From NCBI RefSeq assembly GCF_021568795.1, contig NZ_JAKGUE010000001.1:124001-188000 (forward strand): DNA of 64,000 nt, in the 5' to 3' direction. Of the stretch, positions 36,785-44,412 are shown in pieces. The stretch is from Dethiosulfovibrio faecalis (GTDB lineage: Bacteria; Synergistota; Synergistia; Synergistales; Dethiosulfovibrionaceae). Within the stretch, counting starts at the first letter, position 1; every line of letters starts with the position of its first letter. The translations under genes and the position numbers were made by a program. The notes below the pieces were generated by a model. It saw nothing but the letters and a program-made list of their open reading frames with translations. It was not told the origin of the DNA and did no database searches.

Positions 36785-38071
36785 ATGATACGTTTGTTTT
36801 CAGGGGCTAGAGTGATCGATCCCCGTCAGGGATTGGACGATATATCGGACATATTGGTGAGAGACGGAAAGATCGCAGCGGTAGGCAAGGATCTGGCCTC
36901 GACGTTGGGACGAGACGTGGAGAAGGTGGACCTGAGAGGCTACGTCGTAGTGCCTGGCCTCATAGATCCTCACGTCCATTTCAGGGACCCCGGCCAGGAA
37001 CATAAAGAGACCGTCATCTCCGGTTGTGCCTCTGCCGCTGCCGGAGGCTACACCTCGGTCATAGCCATGGCAAATACATCTCCCGCTGTGGATTCGGTGG
37101 AGACCCTCAACTACGTTCTGGAGAAAGGGAAGGGGGGCCCCGTCCGGTTTTGCTCCGTAGGGTCTGTGACTTTGGGACTGAGGGGGGAGGAGCTATCCCC
37201 GATGGATAGTCTGGCCGAGGCCGGCGCGGTGGCTTTCTCCGACGACGGCTTTTCTATCGTGGACTCGGAGGTCATGTACAGGGCTTTCGAAAAGGTCGCC
37301 GAACTGGGGCTTCCCATATCGGTTCACTGCGAGGACCCTCATCTATGGGGAGACAGGACGATGAATCGGGGAGCTTTGTCGGATGCCTTGAAGGTGAAGG
37401 GCGTTCCCAAGGTGGCGGAGGAGGTCATGATCCAGAGGGATATTCTTTTGGCCTCCAAGACGAAGGCCAAGGTCCACATACAGCATGTCAGCACCGCTTT
37501 AGGGGTCGAGATGATACGTCGGGCCAAGGAGGACGGCATAGAGGTCACAGCCGAGGCGACCCCTCACCATCTAATCTTGACCGAGGAAGTCGTTCCCGTT
37601 CACGGATCTCAGGCCAAGATGAGCCCCCCTCTGAGAGAGGCCATGGACGTGGAGGCCTTGAGAGATGGTCTCAGGCTGGGGATTATAGACGTCATAGCGA
37701 CGGATCACGCTCCCCACTCCGAAGAGGAAAAGGGCAGAGGGCTTCTGGAATCGCCTAACGGAATAGTAGGTCTTGAGACTGCTGTTCCCATGATCTTGAC
37801 CGAGCTTGTCGGCAAGGGGCATCTTTCGATAAATCGAATGGTGGAGGCCATGTCCTGCGCTCCCGCCGGGATATTCGGCCTTCCCGGAGGTTCCCTGAAG
37901 CCTGGCTGTGTGGCGGATATGACTGTGTTGGACCTGGAGGCGAGATGGACGATAGACGCCGATCGTTTCGAGTCCAAAGGAAGAAACACCCCCTTCGACG
38001 GATCTCCGGTTGTGGGGGCGGTTATAGGGACAGTTTTAGAAGGTTTGATGCAACCGGTTGCAAATAAATAG
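36785..38071 (+). CDS. pyrC: Dihydroorotase (active form)
   Basis: PyrC closes N-carbamoyl-aspartate to dihydroorotate. The zinc-binding motif DPHVHFRDPGQEHKET (His63, His65) is intact, as are HIQHVSTALGVEMI, EATPHHLILTEE and the catalytic ATDHAPHSEEEK. Length is 428 residues, type I class. It precedes pyrR, whose promoter overlaps the pyrC 3' end, so pyrC may belong to a separate transcript with the M20 hydrolase. Confidence 0.95.
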   Translation: MIRLFSGARVIDPRQGLDDISDILVRDGKIAAVGKDLASTLGRDVEKVDLRGYVVVPGLIDPHVHFRDPGQEHKETVISGCASAAAGGYTSVIAMANTSPAVDSVETLNYVLEKGKGGPVRFCSVGSVTLGLRGEELSPMDSLAEAGAVAFSDDGFSIVDSEVMYRAFEKVAELGLPISVHCEDPHLWGDRTMNRGALSDALKVKGVPKVAEEVMIQRDILLASKTKAKVHIQHVSTALGVEMIRRAKEDGIEVTAEATPHHLILTEEVVPVHGSQAKMSPPLREAMDVEALRDGLRLGIIDVIATDHAPHSEEEKGRGLLESPNGIVGLETAVPMILTELVGKGHLSINRMVEAMSCAPAGIFGLPGGSLKPGCVADMTVLDLEARWTIDADRFESKGRNTPFDGSPVVGAVIGTVLEGLMQPVANK

Positions 38072-38086
38072 CGTAACTGCTATAAT
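38049..38086 (+). promoter_or_regulatory. Promoter of the pyrR-pyrE operon with palindrome on the -35
   Basis: TTGCAA (38058-38063), 17 bases, TATAAT (38081-38086), inside and just after the last codons of pyrC. The perfect 14-base palindrome TGCAACCGGTTGCA (38049-38062) covers the -35. Its GCAA-CCGG-TTGC form resembles LacI-family operators with a central CG. Start of transcription would be about 25 bases before the pyrR GTG. Confidence 0.7.
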
Positions 38087-38118
38087 GCCTCCAGTTCAGA
38101 TTATGAGGAGGCGTAGCG

Positions 38119-38673
38119 GTGAAGCTGAGGGAAAAAGCTGTCGTCATGACCGCGGAGGACATGGAGAGGGTGCTCCGCAGGATCGCAAACGAGATCATCG
38201 AGCGCAACCGAGGGCTTCAGGATCTGGTCATCCTGGGCATACAGAGGAGAGGGGTCTATCTGGCTTCACGTATCAGAAAGATCCTTCTCGAATCGGAGGG
38301 AGTTAAACTCCCTAAGGGAGAACTGGATATAACCCTTTACAGGGACGATCTGGCCGTTTTGTCCGACGAGCCTATCGTTCACAGCACCTCCATACCGGTG
38401 GATGTCTCCGGCAAAACACTGGTTTTGGTCGACGATGTCCTGTTTACAGGTAGGACCATAAGGGCGGCTCTCGAGGCTCTGATGGACCTGGGGCGGCCGG
38501 GGGCTGTCCAGCTGGCTATCCTGGTGGACAGAGGGCACAGAGAACTTCCCATACAGCCGGATTTCCTTGGAAAGACGGTTCCCACCTCCAAGAGCGAGGT
38601 CGTGGAGGTTCGAGTCGAGGAGCTGGACGGAGAGGATCGGGTCCTGATATGCGAGAGGGAGGGCCTGTCATGA
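38119..38673 (+). CDS. pyrR: PyrR, pyrimidine regulator and uracil phosphoribosyltransferase
   Basis: The 184-residue protein has EIIERNRGLQDLVILGIQRRGVYLA, the PRPP loop LVLVDDVLFTGRTIRAALEAL and LAILVDRGHRELPIQPDFLGK, all typical of PyrR. In Firmicutes PyrR binds mRNA leaders and promotes attenuation in response to UMP. I do not see a PyrR-binding leader here, as the predicted leader is only about 25 bases, so it may act elsewhere. GTG start with GAGGAGGC upstream. It overlaps pyrB by ATGA. Confidence 0.94.
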   Translation: MKLREKAVVMTAEDMERVLRRIANEIIERNRGLQDLVILGIQRRGVYLASRIRKILLESEGVKLPKGELDITLYRDDLAVLSDEPIVHSTSIPVDVSGKTLVLVDDVLFTGRTIRAALEALMDLGRPGAVQLAILVDRGHRELPIQPDFLGKTVPTSKSEVVEVRVEELDGEDRVLICEREGLS

Positions 38674-39590
38674 GCTGGTCCAGAAGAAATCTTTTCGACC
38701 TGGAGGACTGGGACCGTCGTGATTTCGAGGTGTTCCTGGAGTTGGCCTCGAAGCATAAGGCATCTCTCGACTCTCCGAAGAGAAGGGGAGAGATACTGAG
38801 GGGCCGAACAGTGGTGAACCTCTTTTTCGAGCCCTCCACCAGGACGAGAACGTCTTTCGAGATGGCCGAACAGTTTCTCGGAGCGGAGGTCATAAACTGG
38901 GCGTCTTCCGGATCCAGCCTGTCCAAGGGCGAGACCCTCAGGGACACGGCCTGGACCTTGAAGGCCATGGGGATCGACTCTATAGTGATGAGACACGGGA
39001 TGGCAGGTTTCCCCATGTATCTGGGAAAGCTTCTGCCGGATGTCTCGATAATCAACGGGGGAGACGGTGCGAGGAGCCATCCCACCCAGGCCCTGTTGGA
39101 CCTCCTTTCCGCTTACGAGAGATTGGGCGGCCTTGACGGAGTTAAAATGGTAGTCGCAGGTGACGTCAAGCACAGCAGGGTGGCCCGAAGCGTAGCCAAG
39201 GCCTTCAGGACCATGGGAGCCTCGATCTCCTTTTCCGGTCCCAGGTCACTCATGCCCAGCGATCTAGGGTCCTTCGGGGTATCCTACAGGGATAACGCTA
39301 AGAAGGCTATGCGTGAGGCTCGGATCGTCTATCTTTTGAGAATACAGAGAGAGCGCCAGGATCAGGGCTTATTTCCGTCCTTCGAGGAATATCACCGTTT
39401 TTTCGGCGCATCCAGGGAGGACATCTCGGAAGGTGCGGTCGTAATGCATCCCGGCCCTATCAACCGGGGCGTCGAGATAGCCTCGGATGTGGCGGATGGT
39501 CCCAACAGCCTGATCCTAGATCAGGTCAGGAGCGGGGTCGCAGCCAGGATGGCCGTCCTCGAACTCTGTCTCGGAGGTGAGGCGCTATGA
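38670..39590 (+). CDS. pyrB: Aspartate carbamoyltransferase catalytic subunit
   Basis: PyrB makes N-carbamoyl-aspartate. The carbamoyl-phosphate motif FFEPSTRTRTSFEMA is intact, with DGARSHPTQALLDLLSAYE and VMHPGPINRGVEI further on. The 306-residue length is normal. ATG 38670 overlaps the pyrR stop and has GAGGGAGGG upstream. No pyrI regulatory subunit is present; instead an inactive dihydroorotase homologue follows, overlapping by 4 bases. Confidence 0.96.
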   Translation: MSWSRRNLFDLEDWDRRDFEVFLELASKHKASLDSPKRRGEILRGRTVVNLFFEPSTRTRTSFEMAEQFLGAEVINWASSGSSLSKGETLRDTAWTLKAMGIDSIVMRHGMAGFPMYLGKLLPDVSIINGGDGARSHPTQALLDLLSAYERLGGLDGVKMVVAGDVKHSRVARSVAKAFRTMGASISFSGPRSLMPSDLGSFGVSYRDNAKKAMREARIVYLLRIQRERQDQGLFPSFEEYHRFFGASREDISEGAVVMHPGPINRGVEIASDVADGPNSLILDQVRSGVAARMAVLELCLGGEAL

Positions 39591-40516
39591 GGGTTAAGGG
39601 TTTTGTGGATCTTTTCGTCAGAGGAAATTCCCGCTCTGTCGATAGGCTCTGCGTACTGGCGGGATCAGGAGGTTACGGAGCTTTAGGGGTCATAGCCAAC
39701 CTAGAGGCTTCGGAATTAGACGGAGTTGCGATCGTCCCTGTGGTCGATGCGTTGAAGCCCGATGGCACCATGGCCAACATAAGGACCTCCCAGGAGCTTT
39801 TAGGGGCTGGTATGATATATGGAGGTCGAGCTCTAGGCGGAAACAGCGAGTTGCTTAGAAATGTCATGGCATATTGCTCCGGTCTTGGGTGCCGTCTGGC
39901 GCTGGTGCCGGACGAGGAGCCTCTGACCAGGGGAGCTCTGGTATCGGAGGGCAGGGCTTCCTCCGTATCCGGAATGAAGGGCTTCCCGGTGGTAGCCGAA
40001 TCCATAGGCATATTCAGGGCGATGGAGATGGCAGGAGAATACGATCTCCCTCTTCATCTTCACGGTGTCTCCACCAGCAGGGGACTGGATATGGTGAGAG
40101 AGGCCAAGGCAAAAGGTTCCGACGTGACCTGTTCGGTGACATCTTTTTCCCTGTGTCTTACCGAGGAAGACCTTATCAAGTCTCGATGGGATCCGTATCT
40201 CAAGACGGAGATACCCCTGAGGTCCGATAGCGACAGAAAGGCCCTCTGGGAAGGGATCGAGGACGGAACGGTTGATGCGATCACCAGCGGTCATGTCCAG
40301 ATATCTGAGGAGGACAAGATGGTTCCGTTTCCGGAGGCTCCCTTCGGTTTCGAGACCTTGCCCGATGCGGCTCTATCGCTTTTGAGAACTAGACGGAGCG
40401 AGTTTCCCGACGTCTCGGAAAAGAAGTTGCTCGGATGTCTCACCTCGGGCCCTGCCGGACTTCTCGGTCTTGAACATGAAGGAGATCTCTCGAGGATAGC
40501 GGATGGATACCTGTAG
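39587..40516 (+). CDS. Inactive dihydroorotase homologue (PyrX/PyrC'-like)
   Basis: The 309-residue protein aligns with the dihydroorotase fold but lacks its metal site. The N-terminal HxH is absent, HVSTALG-type block is kept as HLHGVSTSRGLDMV, the TPHH position reads TSFSLC, and the catalytic DHAPH reads SGHVQIS. The shape of the remaining blocks (LKTEIPLRSDSDRKALWEGIEDGTVDAITSG) still follows PyrC. Non-catalytic PyrC' partners of PyrB are known in Pseudomonas and relatives, where they are needed to assemble the ATCase. Overlap with pyrB supports that role here. Confidence 0.8.
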   Translation: MRVKGFVDLFVRGNSRSVDRLCVLAGSGGYGALGVIANLEASELDGVAIVPVVDALKPDGTMANIRTSQELLGAGMIYGGRALGGNSELLRNVMAYCSGLGCRLALVPDEEPLTRGALVSEGRASSVSGMKGFPVVAESIGIFRAMEMAGEYDLPLHLHGVSTSRGLDMVREAKAKGSDVTCSVTSFSLCLTEEDLIKSRWDPYLKTEIPLRSDSDRKALWEGIEDGTVDAITSGHVQISEEDKMVPFPEAPFGFETLPDAALSLLRTRRSEFPDVSEKKLLGCLTSGPAGLLGLEHEGDLSRIADGYL

Positions 40517-40547
40517 GTATTTTTGAAAAAATAATGGGGGTGGGGAT

Positions 40548-41294
40548 ATGAGCGGCAATGTCGACGATTTTCCCTGTAAGATAACGGCCAGAGAGATGGT
40601 AGGAGAGGATATATTGTCGATCAGGGTGAGGTGTCCCTCTATAGCCGAGTCCATCTATCCGGGGCAGTTCGTGCTCCTTAGGGATCCCTCCTGGGGGATG
40701 GACCCTCTATTGATGCGCCCCTTCGCCGTGTCGGCGGTACATGGAGAGGATCTTGAGTTGCTGATAAAGCTGATAGGGCGGGGAACTTCCCTTCTGGCGG
40801 AACGTTCCGTAGGCGACGATCTCGTGGTCAGAGGACCTATGGGACGTGGCTTTTCATCTCCGAAATCATCGCCTATATACGTAGCTGGAGCTTTGGGAGC
40901 CGCACCTCTTTTATTTGCCAGGCAGGTCTTCGGGGCGGGACGATTCGTCCTAGGGGTTCCCGGAGAGGGGTGGGGGCCGTTCGTGGACCATCTGGAAGCG
41001 AGGTGTCCCGAGATAGAGGTCTTCTCCGACGATGGCTCCATCGGAGTCAGGGGAACGGCTCTCGACGGTCTTGAAAAAGGGGAGTCCAGTCCGATATACG
41101 CCTGTGGGCCCATGGGAATGATGGCGGCTATGGTAAAACTGGAGCCTGTATCGTGTCAGGTAAGCCTGGAAAGTCGGATGGCCTGCGGAATCGGAGCTTG
41201 CTGTGGCTGCGTCATAGAGACGGTCCAAGGCAAGAGGCGCGTCTGTGCCGACGGCCCTGTCTTCAATTTGGAGGAGGTCGTATGGAATGCTTGA
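40548..41294 (+). CDS. pyrK: Dihydroorotate dehydrogenase electron transfer subunit PyrK
   Basis: The 248-residue flavo-iron-sulfur protein passes electrons from PyrD to NAD. It has the FAD-binding MRPFAVSAV block, GPMGRGF, and the C-terminal [2Fe-2S] cysteines in MACGIGACCGCVIET and RRVCADGPVF. It starts 31 bases after the inactive DHOase and overlaps pyrD by 8 bases. Confidence 0.95.
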   Translation: MSGNVDDFPCKITAREMVGEDILSIRVRCPSIAESIYPGQFVLLRDPSWGMDPLLMRPFAVSAVHGEDLELLIKLIGRGTSLLAERSVGDDLVVRGPMGRGFSSPKSSPIYVAGALGAAPLLFARQVFGAGRFVLGVPGEGWGPFVDHLEARCPEIEVFSDDGSIGVRGTALDGLEKGESSPIYACGPMGMMAAMVKLEPVSCQVSLESRMACGIGACCGCVIETVQGKRRVCADGPVFNLEEVVWNA

Positions 41295-42201
41295 TCTTTC
41301 GGTGAATATCGGATCGGTGCCCCTTAGATCTCCTGTGATAATAGCCTCCGGTACGTGGGGTTATGACGAATCTCTTTGGAGAGAGGACCTTCTCCGTCAT
41401 GTCGGAGCCGTCTGTTCAAAGGCCATAACCGAATCGCCTAAAGACGGCAACCCCGGCCATAGAATATGGGAAACCCCCTGCGGCTTGTTGAACAGCATAG
41501 GTCTTCAAAACACCGGAATAGATGATTTCGTCGACGAAAAGGTTCCCAAGCTCAAATCTTACGGCGTTCCTATAATAGCCAACGTGTCCATGGAGGACGA
41601 GATAGGCCTCGTCCGAATGGTGGAACGACTGGTGGAGGTGGCGGACTGCGTGGACGCCATCGAGCTTAACGTGTCCTGTCCCAACGTGGACAAGGGGTGT
41701 ATGTCATGGGGGGTAAGTCCTGTCCTGACGTCTCAGGCGGTGTCTATGGTACGGGAGATCTGGAAAGGGCCTCTATGGGTCAAGATGACCCCTCAAGCCC
41801 CCGATCCGGAGGGTGTGGCCAGAGCCGCCGAGGATTCCGGCGCTGATGCATTGGTCGTGGCAAATACATGGCTGGGCATGGCTATAGACGTCGACGGCAA
41901 AAAAGCGGTCTTCGACAGGGTGGTAGCGGGATTTTCCGGACCGGCGGTCTTCCCGATGGCCCTTCGCCTCGTATGGCAGGTCTCTGCAGCCGTGTCCATT
42001 CCGGTCATAGGCTGCGGCGGAGTCTCCTCCGGTCGCGATCTTCTGTCCATGATAATGGCCGGAGCTACCGCCGTAGAGCTTGGCACCGGGATGTTCAGGG
42101 ATATTCGTCTTCCCGAGAATATCCTCAGAGAAGTGAAGGCCTATATGACCAAGGAAAAAGTAGAGGATTTGAGATCTCTTGTAGGAATCGCCAAAAGGTA
42201 G
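41287..42201 (+). CDS. pyrD: Dihydroorotate dehydrogenase, class 1B
   Basis: The 304-residue FMN protein has VIIASGTWGYDES, ELNVSCPNVDKGC (the catalytic cysteine is in the SCPN block), WVKMTPQA and GCGGVSSGRDLLSMIMAGATAVELGTG. Presence of pyrK directly before it fits the NAD-dependent class 1B enzyme. Start ATG 41287 lies inside pyrK. Confidence 0.95.
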   Translation: MLDLSVNIGSVPLRSPVIIASGTWGYDESLWREDLLRHVGAVCSKAITESPKDGNPGHRIWETPCGLLNSIGLQNTGIDDFVDEKVPKLKSYGVPIIANVSMEDEIGLVRMVERLVEVADCVDAIELNVSCPNVDKGCMSWGVSPVLTSQAVSMVREIWKGPLWVKMTPQAPDPEGVARAAEDSGADALVVANTWLGMAIDVDGKKAVFDRVVAGFSGPAVFPMALRLVWQVSAAVSIPVIGCGGVSSGRDLLSMIMAGATAVELGTGMFRDIRLPENILREVKAYMTKEKVEDLRSLVGIAKR

Positions 42202-42230
42202 GCGACGATTTGGAACGAGGAGGAATTTTT

Positions 42231-42944
42231 ATGCACCGAGACGACGAGCTTCCCCTGATAATGGCCCTGGACCTCGAGACCCTGGCGGATGCCAGAAAGA
42301 CGTTGAATCTAGTGAGGGGGAAACTTGATTACGTAAAGATAGGTCCGAGACTTTTCGCCCTCGGGGGAGTCCATTTCGTAAAGGAGATGGTGGACTATGG
42401 CTTCAAGGTCTTCCTCGATCTCAAACTCCACGACATACCTAACACCATACGTCTAGCGGTGGAGGCTTTCGGAGGGATAGGACTTTGGTCCCTGACTCTG
42501 CACGCGGCGGGAGGTCGAAGGATGCTGGAGGAAGCTGTGGCTGCAAGGGATAGAATGGGTTCCTCTATGAAACTTTTCGGTATCTCGGTGCTGACCAGCT
42601 TCAACGAAGAGGTCTGGTCGGAGGCGACCCCTGGTTGTCCCATGGAAGAGGCCTTGAGGCAGAGGGCATGGCTGTGCGACGACTCCGGACTCGACGGAGT
42701 GGTCTGCTCTCCTCTGGACCTTCCGGTGATAAAAGACAGAGTCAGCCCCGGACTTCTCAAGGTGGTTCCCGGGGTCAGACTGACCTCTCTGGGAGACGAC
42801 CAGACCAGGATAGCCACTCCCTGCCAGGCTATAAAGAACGGTGCGGACTACGTAGTGATGGGACGTCCAATATACAAGGCGGACGACATAGAATCGGCCA
42901 TGAACGTTATAGGGGATTCAATAAGAGAGGGGCTCAAGGGATGA
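42231..42944 (+). CDS. pyrF: Orotidine 5'-phosphate decarboxylase
   Basis: PyrF decarboxylates OMP to UMP. The catalytic KxxDxK-type motif is DLKLHDIPNTIRLAVEAF, followed by TLHAAGGRRMLEEA. Length 237 is typical of bacterial type 1. ATG 42231 has GAGGAGG 8 bases upstream. It overlaps pyrE by ATGA. Confidence 0.96.
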   Translation: MHRDDELPLIMALDLETLADARKTLNLVRGKLDYVKIGPRLFALGGVHFVKEMVDYGFKVFLDLKLHDIPNTIRLAVEAFGGIGLWSLTLHAAGGRRMLEEAVAARDRMGSSMKLFGISVLTSFNEEVWSEATPGCPMEEALRQRAWLCDDSGLDGVVCSPLDLPVIKDRVSPGLLKVVPGVRLTSLGDDQTRIATPCQAIKNGADYVVMGRPIYKADDIESAMNVIGDSIREGLKG

Positions 42945-43516
42945 GTCAGATAAGGGATAAACTTGAGGAGCTGATGGTGGCGTCCGGAGCGTATCTGAAG
43001 GGGCATTTCCTCCTGACATCCGGCAAGCACAGCGGCCATTATATGCAGTGCGCTATGATGCTTCGTTTTCCCGATAAGGCGGAGTTCGCCGGTCGTAGCA
43101 TAGCCGAGACGCTGAAGGGAAAGTCCATCGATTTTGTCGCGTCTCCTGCTATCGGAGGGCTCATAATAGGGCACGAGGTAGCTAAAGCCCTCGGTGTTCC
43201 CTTTATCTTCTGCGAGAGGGAAAACGGAAAGATGTCACTCAGGAGGTTCCCTGTTCCTGTCGGAGAGCGGTTCGTGGTGGTGGAGGACGTCATCACCACC
43301 GGAGGCTCCGCTGCCGAGGTGGGAAAGTGCCTCTCAGAGGCTGGCTGCGAGTGGGTGGATACCGCCTGCATAGTGGACAGAAGCGGAGGAATGCACTGCT
43401 TCGATAGGGATCCCGTATCTTTATGGAAGGTCTCCTTTCCCGTGTACGATCCGGACGAATGTCCCCTCTGCTCGGACGGCAGCAAACCTTACAAACCGGG
43501 CAGTCGTCAGGTCTGA
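42941..43516 (+). CDS. pyrE: Orotate phosphoribosyltransferase
   Basis: PyrE makes OMP from orotate and PRPP. LTSGKHSGHYMQCAMML, SPAIGGLIIGHEVAKALG and the PRPP loop VVVEDVITTGGSAAEV are clear. The 191-residue product ends in a cysteine pair (DECPLCSDGSKPY) as in the longer PyrE subgroup. Last gene of the pyr operon. Confidence 0.95.
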   Translation: MSQIRDKLEELMVASGAYLKGHFLLTSGKHSGHYMQCAMMLRFPDKAEFAGRSIAETLKGKSIDFVASPAIGGLIIGHEVAKALGVPFIFCERENGKMSLRRFPVPVGERFVVVEDVITTGGSAAEVGKCLSEAGCEWVDTACIVDRSGGMHCFDRDPVSLWKVSFPVYDPDECPLCSDGSKPYKPGSRQV

Positions 43517-43524
43517 TTTGTGTC

Positions 43525-44379
43525 ATGATTTCTAAGACGACCATCGGGCCGAGGGCGAGGGGTTTCGCTCTCGCCCTCGCCGTCTTTTTTTTAGCCGAGA
43601 GCCCGTCCTTTTCCGCTTCTCCCTGGAAACTTGCCGTCACCGATCCCTGTCTGGCCTCCATGGCGTCCTTTTTGGGGGGGGTAAACCTTTCCGTAGTGCC
43701 TCTCTCCGGTTGGGACGACGGGAAATTTGTCCGGTACAGGATAAAGAGGGACGATATGCCGGATAGGGCCCTGTGTCTGGACAGGTCGGACGGTAAAAAA
43801 TATGGGCTATCACTGGAATCTGCCGGAGTAGCCGTCCTCTACAGCGATTTTCCCGCCGACCGTCCCACAGAAGAGATCTTCTCCGATCCGGCCTCTCTGC
43901 CTTTCATGGGACAGAGAGTTTTGGTAGCCATAGCCGACCTTGATCCCGATGGCTACAGTTACTACCAGCGTCGCCTGGCGGAGTTTCAGAGTAGGCTGGA
44001 CAGCACGGTGTCTATGGGGAGACAGCTTTTGAGAGGTGCCAGGGTCCTCAGTCTCTCCGGATCCTCTGACTTGCTTTTCTCTGCGGCCGGATGCGTGGTG
44101 GAATCTCCTACGGGGGACATGGTGTCTCAACTTGCCGGGATCCTTCCGGCAAAAAAAGACAGCGGAAAGAAAGACCTAGTCAAGATCTTGACCTCATGGA
44201 AGGAAGGATACGATGCGGTGTTGGTCGACCATCTATCCGATCCAACTCTGATAGATGTCGCTTGCAAAATCTCCGGGTTCGTATGGATGGATCCATTGAC
44301 GGCGGAGACCGATCCGGTCGAGGTTTTGAACGACCGGTATCTTGCCCTGTGGAACGTCCTCAGATCCAAGGAAAAATGA
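43525..44379 (+). CDS. Secreted protein resembling a degenerate metal-ABC binding protein
   Basis: The 284-residue product has a signal peptide (ARGFALALAVFFLAESPSFSA) and a two-lobe layout weakly like ZnuA/TroA: WKLAVTDPCLASMASFLGG, VLYSDFP, ADLDPDGYSYYQRRLAEFQSRLDS (the usual helix after the metal site), VLSLSGSSDLLFSAAG and the end WMDPLTAETDPVEVLNDRYLALWN. The histidines expected at the metal site are missing and no ABC partners are nearby. The ATG has no good ribosome site, and a strong terminator-like hairpin with eight T lies within its first 25 codons. Function unknown; family assignment is tentative. Confidence 0.55.
   Translation: MISKTTIGPRARGFALALAVFFLAESPSFSASPWKLAVTDPCLASMASFLGGVNLSVVPLSGWDDGKFVRYRIKRDDMPDRALCLDRSDGKKYGLSLESAGVAVLYSDFPADRPTEEIFSDPASLPFMGQRVLVAIADLDPDGYSYYQRRLAEFQSRLDSTVSMGRQLLRGARVLSLSGSSDLLFSAAGCVVESPTGDMVSQLAGILPAKKDSGKKDLVKILTSWKEGYDAVLVDHLSDPTLIDVACKISGFVWMDPLTAETDPVEVLNDRYLALWNVLRSKEK
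43547..43592 (+). terminator. Terminator of the pyr operon, inside the next coding region
   Basis: GGC-GAGGGCGAG and CTCGCCCTC-GCC (one bulged base) followed after 3 bases by eight T. It lies 30 bases after the pyrE stop and codes for part of the following signal peptide (GPRARGFALALAVFF). Confidence 0.8.
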
Positions 44380-44409
44380 GAGCTTCCCGGACCAGTCCGG
44401 GAAGCTCTC
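44378..44409 (-). terminator. Bidirectional terminator between the secreted protein gene and selD
   Basis: GAGAGCTTCCCGGA, loop of four, TCCGGGAAGCTCTC: a perfect 14-bp stem. On the minus strand it is followed by ATTTTT, so it suits selD best; on the plus strand only three T occur. Confidence 0.88.
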
Positions 44410-44412
44410 GGT

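Noticed and set aside
38087-38112. GCCTCC/GGAGGC pairing that could hide the pyrR ribosome site, as in the CTP-sensitive start switching of enteric pyrC
   Set aside because: The left arm lies directly after the -10 box, upstream of the predicted transcription start, so the RNA would not contain it.
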